DNA of 64,000 nt from Actinomycetota bacterium. Lineage in GTDB: Bacteria > Actinomycetota > Actinomycetes > Streptosporangiales > Streptosporangiaceae. The notes under the pieces are model-generated. The model saw nothing but the letters and a program-made list of their open reading frames with translations. It was not told the DNA's origin and searched no databases. A program made the translations under genes and the position numbers. Positions 47,533 to 56,516 of this stretch are shown in pieces (the first letter of the stretch is position 1; each line of letters begins with the position of its first letter). The DNA is taken from positions 42,835 through 106,834 of the forward strand of contig PMSU01000098.1 in assembly GCA_003168255.1 (NCBI GenBank), written 5' to 3'.

Positions 47533-48303
47533 TTGGCGACTGCACGCGGATTGCTGCTCGATATCGGTGGCGTGATCCTGCGTCCCGCAACGGTTCTGGC
47601 TGAGGCTCTCGCTAACTCCGAGCCGCGGCTCCGGCCCACCGTGACAGCTCTGGCGATAGGTACCGAGCACGACGAACTCTGGCAGCGGATGCTCCGCTGC
47701 GAGATCAGCGAGCGGGCTTACTGGGCGCAGCGCGCGGCCGAGCTAGGGGCCGCCATCGGTGAGCAGTGGGACACCAGGACGATGATTAACCGGATGTACG
47801 ACCGGCCCGACGCGGACTGGCTCGACGCTGATTGCGTCGCGCTGATGGCCGACGCCAGCGCGGCCGGCATCCCGCTCGGTGCCCTCACGAACGATCTCGC
47901 CGACTTCCACGGGCGGGAATGGGTGGAGCAACAAGAGTGGCTCAAGCCTTTCGACGTCATCGTCGACGCGTCAGTGACAGGGGTGCTGAAGCCCGACCCG
48001 CGGGCATTCGCGGCGGGAGCGGCAGCCCTTCAGCTCGATCCGTCCGAGGTGGTGTACCTCGATGACATGCCCTGGAACGCCGCAGCCGGCGCGGCAGCGG
48101 GCCTCCAGGCGATCGAGGTCTCCTACGCCGCCCCGCAGCTGGCGTTCGACGAGGCGCGTTCGCGGCTAGGACTGAGCCCCCGCGCGGGGCCTGAGGCCCC
48201 GCGGCCTGAGGCCCCGCGGCCTGAGGCCCCGCGGCCTGAGGCCCCGCGCGGCCTTGACGCCCCCCGCGGCCTGCCCTGCGCGTCTGACGCCCACGTGGCC
48301 TGA
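47533..48303 (+). CDS. HAD-family hydrolase with C-terminal PEAPR repeats
   Basis: GLLLDIGGVILRPA (DxG variant motif I), GALTNDL, DPRAFAAGAAALQLDPSEVVYLDDMPWNAAAGAAAGLQAIEV. Confidence 0.85.
   Translation: MATARGLLLDIGGVILRPATVLAEALANSEPRLRPTVTALAIGTEHDELWQRMLRCEISERAYWAQRAAELGAAIGEQWDTRTMINRMYDRPDADWLDADCVALMADASAAGIPLGALTNDLADFHGREWVEQQEWLKPFDVIVDASVTGVLKPDPRAFAAGAAALQLDPSEVVYLDDMPWNAAAGAAAGLQAIEVSYAAPQLAFDEARSRLGLSPRAGPEAPRPEAPRPEAPRPEAPRGLDAPRGLPCASDAHVA
48189..48248. repeat. 15-bp tandem repeat (CCTGAGGCCCCGCGG-type) x4
   Basis: In-frame (RPEAP)n at the 3' end of the HAD gene. Confidence 0.9.
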
Positions 48304-48348
48304 CGCCCCGCACGGCCTGACCCCCGCATCCGAGAAGAAGGAGGAATC

Positions 48349-48588
48349 ATGCCCCTAGTTCGCATCGACATCATGGAGGGCCGAAAGCCCGAGATGATAC
48401 GGGAACTGCACGAGCGAGTCGCGGCCCTGGTCGCGGAGATTCTCGACACCCCCATCGAACGGGTCCGGACGTACATCACCCAGTTCCCGCCGCACGCATG
48501 GGGGATCGGGGGGGTCCCGGCCGATGTAGCGCGAGCTGAGGACATCGCAGCGCGCGCGGCGGCCGCGCAGGACCCCGGCAGTACATGA
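48349..48588 (+). CDS. 4-oxalocrotonate tautomerase family protein
   Basis: MPLVRIDIMEGRKPEMIRELHERVAALVAEILDTPIERVRTYITQFPPHAWGIGG; Pro1, conserved R. Confidence 0.92.
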   Translation: MPLVRIDIMEGRKPEMIRELHERVAALVAEILDTPIERVRTYITQFPPHAWGIGGVPADVARAEDIAARAAAAQDPGST

Positions 48589-49340
48589 CCGACGCCGAGC
48601 TGTGCGTCGTCGTCGGCGCCACCGGGACCATCGGCAGCGCGGTCACCAGGCGGCTGACCGAACGCGGCCTGCGGGTTCTGGCGGTGGCCAGGCAGGCCGA
48701 CGCTCTGGATGCGCTGGCCGGCGAATCGGCCGCGGTGTCCACTTGCGTCGCTGACATCAGTTCCAACTCGTCGATCGGCCTGCTGGCGAACGCGGTAGCC
48801 GGACGGCCTGTGCGGATGGCCGTGCTCGCCGCCGGCCTGCCGGTTCGCGGATCCGCCGAGGTCATCGACCCAGATCTGCTGGCGGTCGGCGCCAACGTGA
48901 AGCTGGGCGGCCTGCTACGTCTCGTCCGGGGGGTAAGCGGCTCGTTGCGGCGTGGCTCGAGGCTCGTCACGTTCGCCGGATCGCTCGGCCTCGAGCCGCG
49001 CGCCGGCGAGGCCGGCCCCGGTGCCATCAACGCCGGGGTCTTCAACCTGATGCGGCAGCTCAGCCTCATCTACGGCCCGCGCGGCATCACCACGCACACG
49101 ATCAGCCCTGGCCCCGCGGACACCCCGAGACTGCGCAAGATCGCCGAGGGCGTGGCAGCGGAGAGCAACAGGCCATTTGACGAGGTCTGGCAGACATACG
49201 TCGAGGCGACGTCGCTGCGGCGCTTGCCTACCGCGGACGAGATCGCCTGGGGAGTGACGCTGCTGCTCGATCCAGAGGCAGACCTGCTGCACGGCAGCGT
49301 TCTGTACCTAGACGCCGGAGGCCACCGGGGCATCCACTGA
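48585..49340 (+). CDS. SDR superfamily protein with non-canonical active site
   Basis: VVVGATGTIGSAVTRRLTERGLRVLAVAR; overlaps 4-OT gene; aligned YxxxK position reads PGAIN. Confidence 0.85.
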   Translation: MTDAELCVVVGATGTIGSAVTRRLTERGLRVLAVARQADALDALAGESAAVSTCVADISSNSSIGLLANAVAGRPVRMAVLAAGLPVRGSAEVIDPDLLAVGANVKLGGLLRLVRGVSGSLRRGSRLVTFAGSLGLEPRAGEAGPGAINAGVFNLMRQLSLIYGPRGITTHTISPGPADTPRLRKIAEGVAAESNRPFDEVWQTYVEATSLRRLPTADEIAWGVTLLLDPEADLLHGSVLYLDAGGHRGIH

Positions 49341-49531
49341 CCCCGGGGCTGCCCGCGACTCCGCGCGCCTCGGTTTGCCTGCCCTAGCCGGGGCGCGGCT
49401 CACCCAAGACAGCCGCACCCCTGGATCGATCTCGGGTGGGGTGAGGCCAGGGGGATGCCTGGGGCAAGCGGGGCAGGTGATGGTTGCCGGGCCCGCATAA
49501 CGGGACGCGCAGGGGCCAGGGCCAGGCATGA

Positions 49532-49571
49532 ATGTGGCGTGGCCTACCACCAGTGGGGGGCTCTGCCACAT
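49532..49571. repeat. palindromic element copy B
   Basis: ATGTGGCGTGGCCTACCACCAGTGGGGGGCTCTGCCACAT. Confidence 0.8.
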
Positions 49572-49650
49572 CCATCGCCCCGCAGGCGGCATGAACGCCT
49601 ACCGAAGGGGGCCCGCAGCCCGGCCAGGCCCCGTCGAGCGGCATGAAATG

Positions 49651-49770
49651 CCCCCGCCGAAGGGCCCGTGCCCCCGCCGAAGGGCCCGTGCCCCCGCCGA
49701 AGGGCCCGTGCCCCCGCCGAAGGGCCCGTGCCCCCGCCGAAGGGCCCGTGCCCCCGCCGAAGGGCCCGTG
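49651..49770. repeat. 20-bp tandem repeat (CCCCCGCCGAAGGGCCCGTG) x6
   Basis: Six perfect copies plus a diverged seventh. Confidence 0.97.
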
Positions 49771-49783
49771 CCCCCGCCAGGCC

Positions 49784-49833
49784 CGTCGATGTGGAGTTAC
49801 CTACCACCGGTGGTAGGCGCTGCCACATCGACG
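49784..49833. repeat. palindromic element copy C
   Basis: CGTCGATGTGGAGTTACCTACCACCGGTGGTAGGCGCTGCCACATCGACG. Confidence 0.85.
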
Positions 49834-49859
49834 ACATTCGCCACGCCAAGAGGCGCGCC

Positions 49860-50681
49860 TTACCAGGCGCGTGGCGTCATGGCGCGGGCCGTCCGTGCCG
49901 GTCCTGGCCGGTAGCCCAGCCGGCGGCTGATCACCTCGGCCGCCTCGACCACCAGGTGGGTGTAGCGGCGCATCGCGTCGCCGCGCATTCGAGACGAGGC
50001 GCCGACCACGCTCACCGCGGCGATCGCCGCGCCGTCGGAGTCCCGCAGCGGTGCCCCGACCGAGGTGACGCCGATGTGCCCTTCCTCGAGGTTGGAGGCC
50101 CAGCCGCGACCAGCTACCCGGTCCAGCTCGGCGATAAGGATTGTCTTGTCGGTGATGCTCCGCGGCGTGCACGCCGCGAGTTCGTGCCCGTCAAGGCGTC
50201 GCAGCAGTTCCGGTCGCGGCAGCGCGGCCATCAGTACCTTGCCCGAACTTGTCCAGTGCGCCGGCAGCCGGTGGCCCACCCGCCGGAAGATGGGCAGCAT
50301 CTGGCTGCTCTCGAGCCGCTCAACGTAGATCACCTCAAGGCCGTCGAGCACGGCGATGTGCACCATCTCGCCGGTGTTGTGGCGCAATGTGGTGAGTACC
50401 GGCAGGGCGGCTTCGTGCAGGTCGACGTGTTCGGTGACGGTAGTGCCGAGCTCGTAGAGGGCGAGCCCAAGCCGGTACTTGCCGGTGGCGGGGTTTTGCT
50501 CGAGCAGCCGTTCGGTGACCAGGGTCGTGACGATTCGGTGCGCGGTGCTCTTGCCTAGTCCGACTCGCCGGGCCAGTTCGCTCACGCCAAGTTCCCGGTC
50601 CGCGCTGGAGAACGCCCGCAGCACCCTGACCGCCTTGCGGACAGACTCTACGAGGCCTCGATCGGCCGAAACAATGGCCAC
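49860..50681 (-). CDS. IclR family transcriptional regulator
   Basis: VRKAVRVLRAFSSADRELGVSELARRVGLGKSTAHRIVTTLVTERLLEQNPATGKYRLGLALYELG. Confidence 0.95.
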   Translation of the reverse strand: MAIVSADRGLVESVRKAVRVLRAFSSADRELGVSELARRVGLGKSTAHRIVTTLVTERLLEQNPATGKYRLGLALYELGTTVTEHVDLHEAALPVLTTLRHNTGEMVHIAVLDGLEVIYVERLESSQMLPIFRRVGHRLPAHWTSSGKVLMAALPRPELLRRLDGHELAACTPRSITDKTILIAELDRVAGRGWASNLEEGHIGVTSVGAPLRDSDGAAIAAVSVVGASSRMRGDAMRRYTHLVVEAAEVISRRLGYRPGPARTARAMTPRAW

Positions 50682-50703
50682 GATCAGTACATTACCCCCG
50701 AAC

Positions 50704-50720
50704 GTCCCGCATGGCGGGAC
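50704..50720. promoter_or_regulatory. shared catabolic-island palindrome, site 2
   Basis: GTCCCGC-ATG-GCGGGAC, perfect 7-bp arms, between iclR and the PEP-synthase-like operon. Confidence 0.65.
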
Positions 50721-50797
50721 GGATGTCTTGTTCGCGTATCACGGTGTACCTACGCTCCAAGCACCCGGCAACGCGGTCGGAACCTCTTGGAGGACGG

Positions 50798-51874
50798 GTG
50801 GCACACATCTCGTGGTTCGACCGGCACGACGCCGACGACGAGCCTGTGCTGGGCGGGAAGAACACCAGTCTGGGATTGCTCACATCAGCGGGTCTGCCTG
50901 TCCCGCCCGGCTTCGCGGTGACGGCCAGCGCCTATCGCACGGTATTCGCATCGACCGGCGTCGAGGACAGCCTGACGCGCCTGCTCGCCGACCTCGATCC
51001 GAGCGACCCGGCGAGCGTGGCAGCCGCCGGACACCGCGCCAGAGAGCTGATCCTCGCCATCGACCTGCCGCCCTGGCTGCTCGACCCGCTGGCGGAGGCC
51101 TACGCCCAACTGGGCGAGCACTGCAGCACGAAGGACGTTCCGGTGGCCGTGCGTTCGTCGGCGACCTGCGAGGATCAGCCCGACGCCAGCTTCGCCGGCG
51201 AGCACGACACGTTTCTGTGGGTACGGGGCGCCGAGGCTGTCGGGGCCCACGTCTTGCGGTGCTGGTCCAGCCTGTTCACCGACCGGGCCATCAGCTATCG
51301 CTGGCGGATGCACTACGCCGAGGCCGGTGCCGCGATGAGCGTCGGCGTGCAACAGATGGTGCTGCCCAAGGCGGCCGGGGTGGCGTTCACCCTCAACCCG
51401 CACAACGGCGACCGCTCGCAGATCGCGATCGACGCCTCGTGGGGTCTGGGTGAGGCCGTCGTCAGCGGCTCGGTAACCCCGGACAACTTCCTGGTGGACA
51501 AAGTGATGGGAACCATCACCCGGCGCATCATCTCGACCAAGACGATTGAGCACCGGCTCGACGGCGATCGCGTCGTCGAGGCCGAGGTCGACCAGGATCG
51601 CCGGGACATTCCCTGCATCACCGATGACGAGGTCCGCGCGGTGGCCGGCCTCGCGCGACGGGCCGAGAAGCACTTCGGGTGCCCGCAGGACGTCGAGTGG
51701 GCGATCGACCCGCTGATCACCGGCGAGGACAAAGTCGTCCTTCTCCAGAGCCGCCCGGAGACCGTCTGGAGCAGGAAGCCACGCACGACCGCGGCTAACT
51801 CAAGCGACATGTTCCGGAGCATGGTCGACACGCTGCTCGACGCCAACCGAGGGCGGGAAGCCGCACCCGGGTAA
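50798..51874 (+). CDS. PEP-synthase-type ATP-grasp (pyruvate/PEP-binding) subunit; phenylphosphate synthase PpsB-like
   Basis: VLGGKNTSLGLLTSAGLPVPPGFAVTASAYR; VPVAVRSSATCEDQPDASFAGEHDTFLWV; GTG start preceded by GGAGG. Confidence 0.85.
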   Translation: MAHISWFDRHDADDEPVLGGKNTSLGLLTSAGLPVPPGFAVTASAYRTVFASTGVEDSLTRLLADLDPSDPASVAAAGHRARELILAIDLPPWLLDPLAEAYAQLGEHCSTKDVPVAVRSSATCEDQPDASFAGEHDTFLWVRGAEAVGAHVLRCWSSLFTDRAISYRWRMHYAEAGAAMSVGVQQMVLPKAAGVAFTLNPHNGDRSQIAIDASWGLGEAVVSGSVTPDNFLVDKVMGTITRRIISTKTIEHRLDGDRVVEAEVDQDRRDIPCITDDEVRAVAGLARRAEKHFGCPQDVEWAIDPLITGEDKVVLLQSRPETVWSRKPRTTAANSSDMFRSMVDTLLDANRGREAAPG

Positions 51875-51942
51875 TCGTGACGCAGTACCCGCCGTCCATG
51901 GTGGCCGGCGGACTCCGCTCATGAAGTTCAGGAAGGACTGCC

Positions 51943-53751
51943 ATGGCTGACAGATTCCCCAGCCCGTTCGAGATGGGCACCCCGGCCGGCGCCGAGGGCT
52001 GGCAGGATCTCTACGCATACTCCTCGATCTTCAGCGAAGACCGGCGCGAGTACGAAGACTCCATGTTCTGGTTCCAGGACGGCGTGCACACTCCGGAGGT
52101 CGTTCCGCCGTGGGACGCGACGATCCTGGAGTATGCCCTGATCGCCCTGTCGCAGTACAACACGCGGCACTACGTCATCCCGCCTGCCCGCGGCGTCGAC
52201 GTCCGGATCCTGAACGGCTACATGTACCTGTCACCCGTCGGGGTGAGCGATCCGGCCGAGATCGAGTCCCGGGTGCCCGAGTTCATGGAGCGGGCGGGCT
52301 ACTACTTCCAGAACTGGGACAAGCTCTACGCCGCCTGGCTGCCGAAGGTCCGCGCCCTGATCGACGAGCTCGAGGCGGTGTCGTTCGAGCCGCTGCCGAA
52401 TCGCGAGGATATGGCGGTTATCACCGAAGGCCGGGGAGTGGGCAGCGGGTTCGAACTGGTTGCCTCCTATAACCGCCTGCTCGAGCTCGTCCTGAAGCTG
52501 TGGAACTACCACTTCGAGTTCCTCAACCTCGGTTACGCCGCCTACCTGGACTTCTTCGGCTTCTGCAAGGGGCTCTTCCCCAATATCCCTGACCAGGCCA
52601 TCGCGAAGATGGTCGCCGGAGTCCACGTAGACCTGTTCCAGCCCGACGACGAGCTCAAGAAGCTCGCGGTGCTCGCTATCCGGCTCGGCGTCGATGAGCA
52701 GGTCGAGCACGGCACCGTTGATGAAGTCCTGGCCCGGCTCGACGCCAATCATGATGGGCGCACCTGGGTCACGGCCTGGGAGGAAGCCAAGCAGCCGTGG
52801 TTCAACTTCTCGGCCGGCAGCGGTTTCTACCACTCCGACAAGGTCTGGCTGGAGAACCTCGAGATACCGCTCGGGTTCATCCGCAACTACATCGCCAAGG
52901 CGCGGCGCGGCGAGTCGCTCGAGCGGCCGATGGCCGCCGTCAGCACCGAGCGCGACCGCATCGTGGCCGAGTACACCGAGCTGATCGGCAACGACGAGGA
53001 TCGCGGCACCTTCGAGGCGAAGCTCGGCCTGGCCCGCACGGTCTTCCCCTACGTCGAGAACCACAACTTCTACGTCGAGCACTGGGGTCACTCGATCATC
53101 TGGCGCAAGATGCGCGACCTCGGCGGGCTGTTCGTCAAGGAAGGCTTCTTCGCCGACGCCGACGACATCTTCCTGCTCCAGCGCAATGAGGTGCCAGCCG
53201 CGATCTTCGACATGTACCACAGCTGGGCCGTCGGCATACCGGCCCGCGGGCCCGCCTACTGGCCCAAGGAGATCGACCGCCGCAAGGGCATCCTGGATGT
53301 GCTGCGCGGCTGGTCCGCGCCGCCTGCGCTGGGTAAGCCGCCCGAGGTGATCACCGAGCCTTTCACCATCATGCTGTGGGGCATCACCTCCGACAGCGTC
53401 GAGCAGTGGCTCGGCGGCGCGCAGGAAGACGGCGGCCTGACCGGGTTCGCCGCCTCGCCCGGCATCGCCGAAGGCCCGGCCCGGGTGATCTTCTCGGCCG
53501 ACGGCATCTCGGAGCTACGCGACGGCGAGATCCTGGTCGCCCCGCTGACCGCGCCGTCGTGGGCACCGGTCTTCGGCAAGATCGCCGCGACCGTCACCGA
53601 CGTCGGCGGCATCATGAGCCACGCCGCGATCGTCTGCCGGGAGTACGGCCTGCCCGCCGTCACCGGCACCGCCTTCGGCACCAAGACCGTCAAGACCGGG
53701 CAGCGGCTGCGGGTGGACGGCAATACCGGCAAGGTCACGGTGCTCGACTAA
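51943..53751 (+). CDS. PEP-utilizing enzyme, phosphohistidine-domain subunit; phenylphosphate synthase PpsA-like
   Basis: C-terminal TDVGGIMSHAAIVCREYGLPAVTGTAFGTKTVKTGQRLRVDGNTG phosphohistidine swivel domain; 602 aa, paired with separate ATP-grasp subunit. Confidence 0.82.
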   Translation: MADRFPSPFEMGTPAGAEGWQDLYAYSSIFSEDRREYEDSMFWFQDGVHTPEVVPPWDATILEYALIALSQYNTRHYVIPPARGVDVRILNGYMYLSPVGVSDPAEIESRVPEFMERAGYYFQNWDKLYAAWLPKVRALIDELEAVSFEPLPNREDMAVITEGRGVGSGFELVASYNRLLELVLKLWNYHFEFLNLGYAAYLDFFGFCKGLFPNIPDQAIAKMVAGVHVDLFQPDDELKKLAVLAIRLGVDEQVEHGTVDEVLARLDANHDGRTWVTAWEEAKQPWFNFSAGSGFYHSDKVWLENLEIPLGFIRNYIAKARRGESLERPMAAVSTERDRIVAEYTELIGNDEDRGTFEAKLGLARTVFPYVENHNFYVEHWGHSIIWRKMRDLGGLFVKEGFFADADDIFLLQRNEVPAAIFDMYHSWAVGIPARGPAYWPKEIDRRKGILDVLRGWSAPPALGKPPEVITEPFTIMLWGITSDSVEQWLGGAQEDGGLTGFAASPGIAEGPARVIFSADGISELRDGEILVAPLTAPSWAPVFGKIAATVTDVGGIMSHAAIVCREYGLPAVTGTAFGTKTVKTGQRLRVDGNTGKVTVLD

Positions 53752-53807
53752 AAGATCTTTTTAGCCGAACGGAGCACAGCAATCGAACACGTAAGGGAGA
53801 CCAGCGC

Positions 53808-55058
53808 ATGTTGACCGCCGAGCAGAACGACGAGTTGACCGATATCGCTCCCGGCACGCCCATGGGTGAGCTACTGCGCCGTTACTGGTATCCCGTCGCG
53901 TTCACCAGGGAGCTCGATGAGTTCCCGGTTAAGAAGTCCCGGCTGCTTGGCGAGGACTGGGCGGTTTACCGGACCGCCTCGGGCCGGTACGGGATCGTGC
54001 CGGAGGCGTGCCCGCACCGGCGTGCCTCGCTCGCCTACGGCGTCGTCGAAGCGGACGGCATTCGCTGCGCGTACCACGGCTGGCTGTTCGGGCTGGACGG
54101 TACCTGCCTCGAGCAGCCCGCCGAGCGCGAGGAGACCAACTTCCGTGACCGGGTGCGGGCCAAGGCCGGCCAGGCCCAGGAGATGGGCGGGCTGGTCTGG
54201 GCGTACGTCGGCCCGCTGCCGGCTCCTGAGCTGCCCCGCTTCGACGTCTTCGTGATGGACGGCGTCCGCGACATCGGGTGGGCGGATCTGGACTGCAACT
54301 TCGTCCAGATCATGGAGAACGCAGTCGACCCTCACCACGTGGAGTTCCTGCACGGCCGTTACTTTCAGTTCATGGCCCGTCAGCAGGGTTACGAGGCCCC
54401 AGCGTCGTTCGGCAAAAAGCATGTAAAGGTCGGCTTCGACGCGTTCGAGTGGGGAATCATCAAGCGGCGCGTTGTCGAGGGTGCCAGCGAGGAGGACGAC
54501 GACTGGAAGGTCGGCCACCCGCTGGTCTTCCCCTACAACATGCGGGTTGGCGGGGCGAACATCGAGCAGATGCAGATCCGCGTCCCGGTCGACCGGACCA
54601 CGACGCGGTTCATGCTCTACAGCGTGCACGCCCCAGAAGGGATCGACTATCCCGAGCAGCTCCAGGTTCCGGACTACAAGATCCCGGTCTATCTGGAGAA
54701 CGGCCGGCACCGCACGGACTATGTCGAGGGCCAGGACATCATGGCGTGGGTGACGCAGGGCCAGATCACCGACCGGACAGCCGAGCATCTCGGCAGGTCC
54801 GACGTCGGCGTGACGATGCTGCGGCGGCTGTTCAAGTCCGAGATGACCAAGGTCGCGGCCGGCCAGGATCCGCTGGGCGTGTACCGCGACCACCGCGACC
54901 GCATTGACCTGCCGTGCGAGAAGAACAAGTTCGACGCCGGTCCCACCTTCGCCATCGACTTCATCGAGAAGGCCTCGACGAAGTTCAGCCCGCAGGCTGA
55001 CGCGCTGAAGAAACTGCACATCGAGGCCTGGGAGAACAGAAAGCAAGCCGCCTCGTGA
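53808..55058 (+). CDS. Rieske non-heme iron aromatic ring-hydroxylating oxygenase, large subunit
   Basis: CPHRRASLAYGVVEADGIRCAYHGWLF (Rieske); NAVDPHHVEFLHG (mononuclear Fe ligands). Confidence 0.93.
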   Translation: MLTAEQNDELTDIAPGTPMGELLRRYWYPVAFTRELDEFPVKKSRLLGEDWAVYRTASGRYGIVPEACPHRRASLAYGVVEADGIRCAYHGWLFGLDGTCLEQPAEREETNFRDRVRAKAGQAQEMGGLVWAYVGPLPAPELPRFDVFVMDGVRDIGWADLDCNFVQIMENAVDPHHVEFLHGRYFQFMARQQGYEAPASFGKKHVKVGFDAFEWGIIKRRVVEGASEEDDDWKVGHPLVFPYNMRVGGANIEQMQIRVPVDRTTTRFMLYSVHAPEGIDYPEQLQVPDYKIPVYLENGRHRTDYVEGQDIMAWVTQGQITDRTAEHLGRSDVGVTMLRRLFKSEMTKVAAGQDPLGVYRDHRDRIDLPCEKNKFDAGPTFAIDFIEKASTKFSPQADALKKLHIEAWENRKQAAS

Positions 55059-55342
55059 CAACCCCCGATAACGCGGGGCGGCTGGCCGACATCGCGACCG
55101 GGTTCGGCGTGGACCTGGCCCGCGGCTGGTTCCCGCTAGACGCGCAGCGGCACCGCGAGGACGCGCCGCGCTATTGCCCAGCCTGCGCCGCCCCCTTCGC
55201 GATCGGTGACGGCGGACATGGGCTGGCCACCGAGTACTGGGTGGCCAGCGACCGTGTTTTCGCCTGCTTCTGCGGTGCCTGCGGCTGGTCCGGTGACATC
55301 GTCCTCGCCGCCCGCGTGCTGGGCCACGAGGCGGAGCACTGA
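55055..55342 (+). CDS. small zinc-ribbon-like protein of unknown function
   Basis: RYCPACAAPFAIGDGG…VFACFCGACGWSGDIV; overlaps Rieske gene stop. Confidence 0.75.
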   Translation: MTTPDNAGRLADIATGFGVDLARGWFPLDAQRHREDAPRYCPACAAPFAIGDGGHGLATEYWVASDRVFACFCGACGWSGDIVLAARVLGHEAEH

Positions 55343-55463
55343 ACGCAACACCTTAGCCGCGCAGATATTCGTGCCTGGCCCCGCCATGTCGTCCGAGCGA
55401 GGCGGCTTGGCGCCTGGCGATACGCTGCCGGTGCCCAGGTGCAGACGAAAGGACGAACGCCCG

Positions 55464-56036
55464 ATGGCCGAGATCCTCTTGTTCCACCACTCGCTCGGAC
55501 TGACGCGGGGCGTTGTGGCCTTCGCCGGCAAGCTGCGTGCGGCCGGACATTCGGTGCACACCCCCGATTACTACGACGGCCGCACCTTCGACAGCATCGA
55601 GGCGGGGGTCGCGTACGCCGATGAACTCGGCTCCGACGAGATCAGGGAGCGGGCCAGGCGGATCGCCGACGGACTCGGGGATGCGCTGGTCTACGCCGGG
55701 TTCTCGCTCGGCGTCGAGCTGGCGCAGATGCTGGCCCAGACCCGGCCGGGAGCCCGCGGGATGCTGATGTTCGACGGGTGCATACAGCCGCAGGAGTTCG
55801 GAACACCCTGGCCCTCCGGCGTACCGGTGCAGATCCACGGGATGGAGAATGACCCTTACTTCGTCGGCTATGAGCTCGACGCGGCCCGGGAACTCGTCAC
55901 CTCAGCGCAGGACGCCGAGCTGTTCCTCTACCCGGGCGACCGGCACCTGTTCGCCGACAGCTCCCTGCCGTGGTACGACGCCGACGCTGCGGCCCTGCTG
56001 ACCGAGCGAGTGCTCGGCTTCCTCACTGACCGATGA
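55464..56036 (+). CDS. dienelactone hydrolase family protein
   Basis: MAEILLFHHSLGLTRGVVAFAGKLRAAGHSVHTPDYYDGRTF; YAGFSLGVELAQ; YPGDRHLFAD. Confidence 0.88.
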   Translation: MAEILLFHHSLGLTRGVVAFAGKLRAAGHSVHTPDYYDGRTFDSIEAGVAYADELGSDEIRERARRIADGLGDALVYAGFSLGVELAQMLAQTRPGARGMLMFDGCIQPQEFGTPWPSGVPVQIHGMENDPYFVGYELDAARELVTSAQDAELFLYPGDRHLFADSSLPWYDADAAALLTERVLGFLTDR

Positions 56037-56516
56037 AGACCACCGCGCCCGGCTCGGCAATTCACCCAACCTCGTCACATAACGCGGATAATCCGCCGCC
56101 ACATACCGGCCTTCGCGGTGGCCGCTCAGACCTTGTACCCGCGGCGGGCCGGGATTCTGTCGCATCAGGCGGGGGAGCGTTGAAGAATACGCCGGTCTGC
56201 GCGTCGTTGCCCGTCCGGCCCAGCGAGCCCACCGTGACGCAGGCCAAGACGGTCACGCCGAGGATTGCATAGACAGGGGAGAAGGATGCCGCTCGTGAGC
56301 GCGATCCCGCTGAACCGACATGGAAAAGAGCATGTCGCCGTCCCCAATGCCGAAGTCCGCGTCGTCGGTCTCATGGAGAGCGCGCGAAACCTCTGCCCCG
56401 TCCCAGGCGGCTGCGTGGATCCCCGGGAACTCACCAAGGATCTTCTGTCAGGACGGAGCCGAGATAAGAAACGACCCCCGCTTGCGCAGGGGCCGTCGGG
56501 CCATAGGCGCGAGCCC

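Noticed and set aside
49651-49770. possible CRISPR array or coding repeat protein (ORFs 49528-49914, 49668-50558)
   Set aside because: Pure tandem repeat without spacers; the ORFs exist because 20-bp units stay open in several frames.
52231-53220. 329-aa minus ORF opposite the PEP-synthase-like gene
   Set aside because: Mirror frame of a conserved coding region; no plausible independent features.
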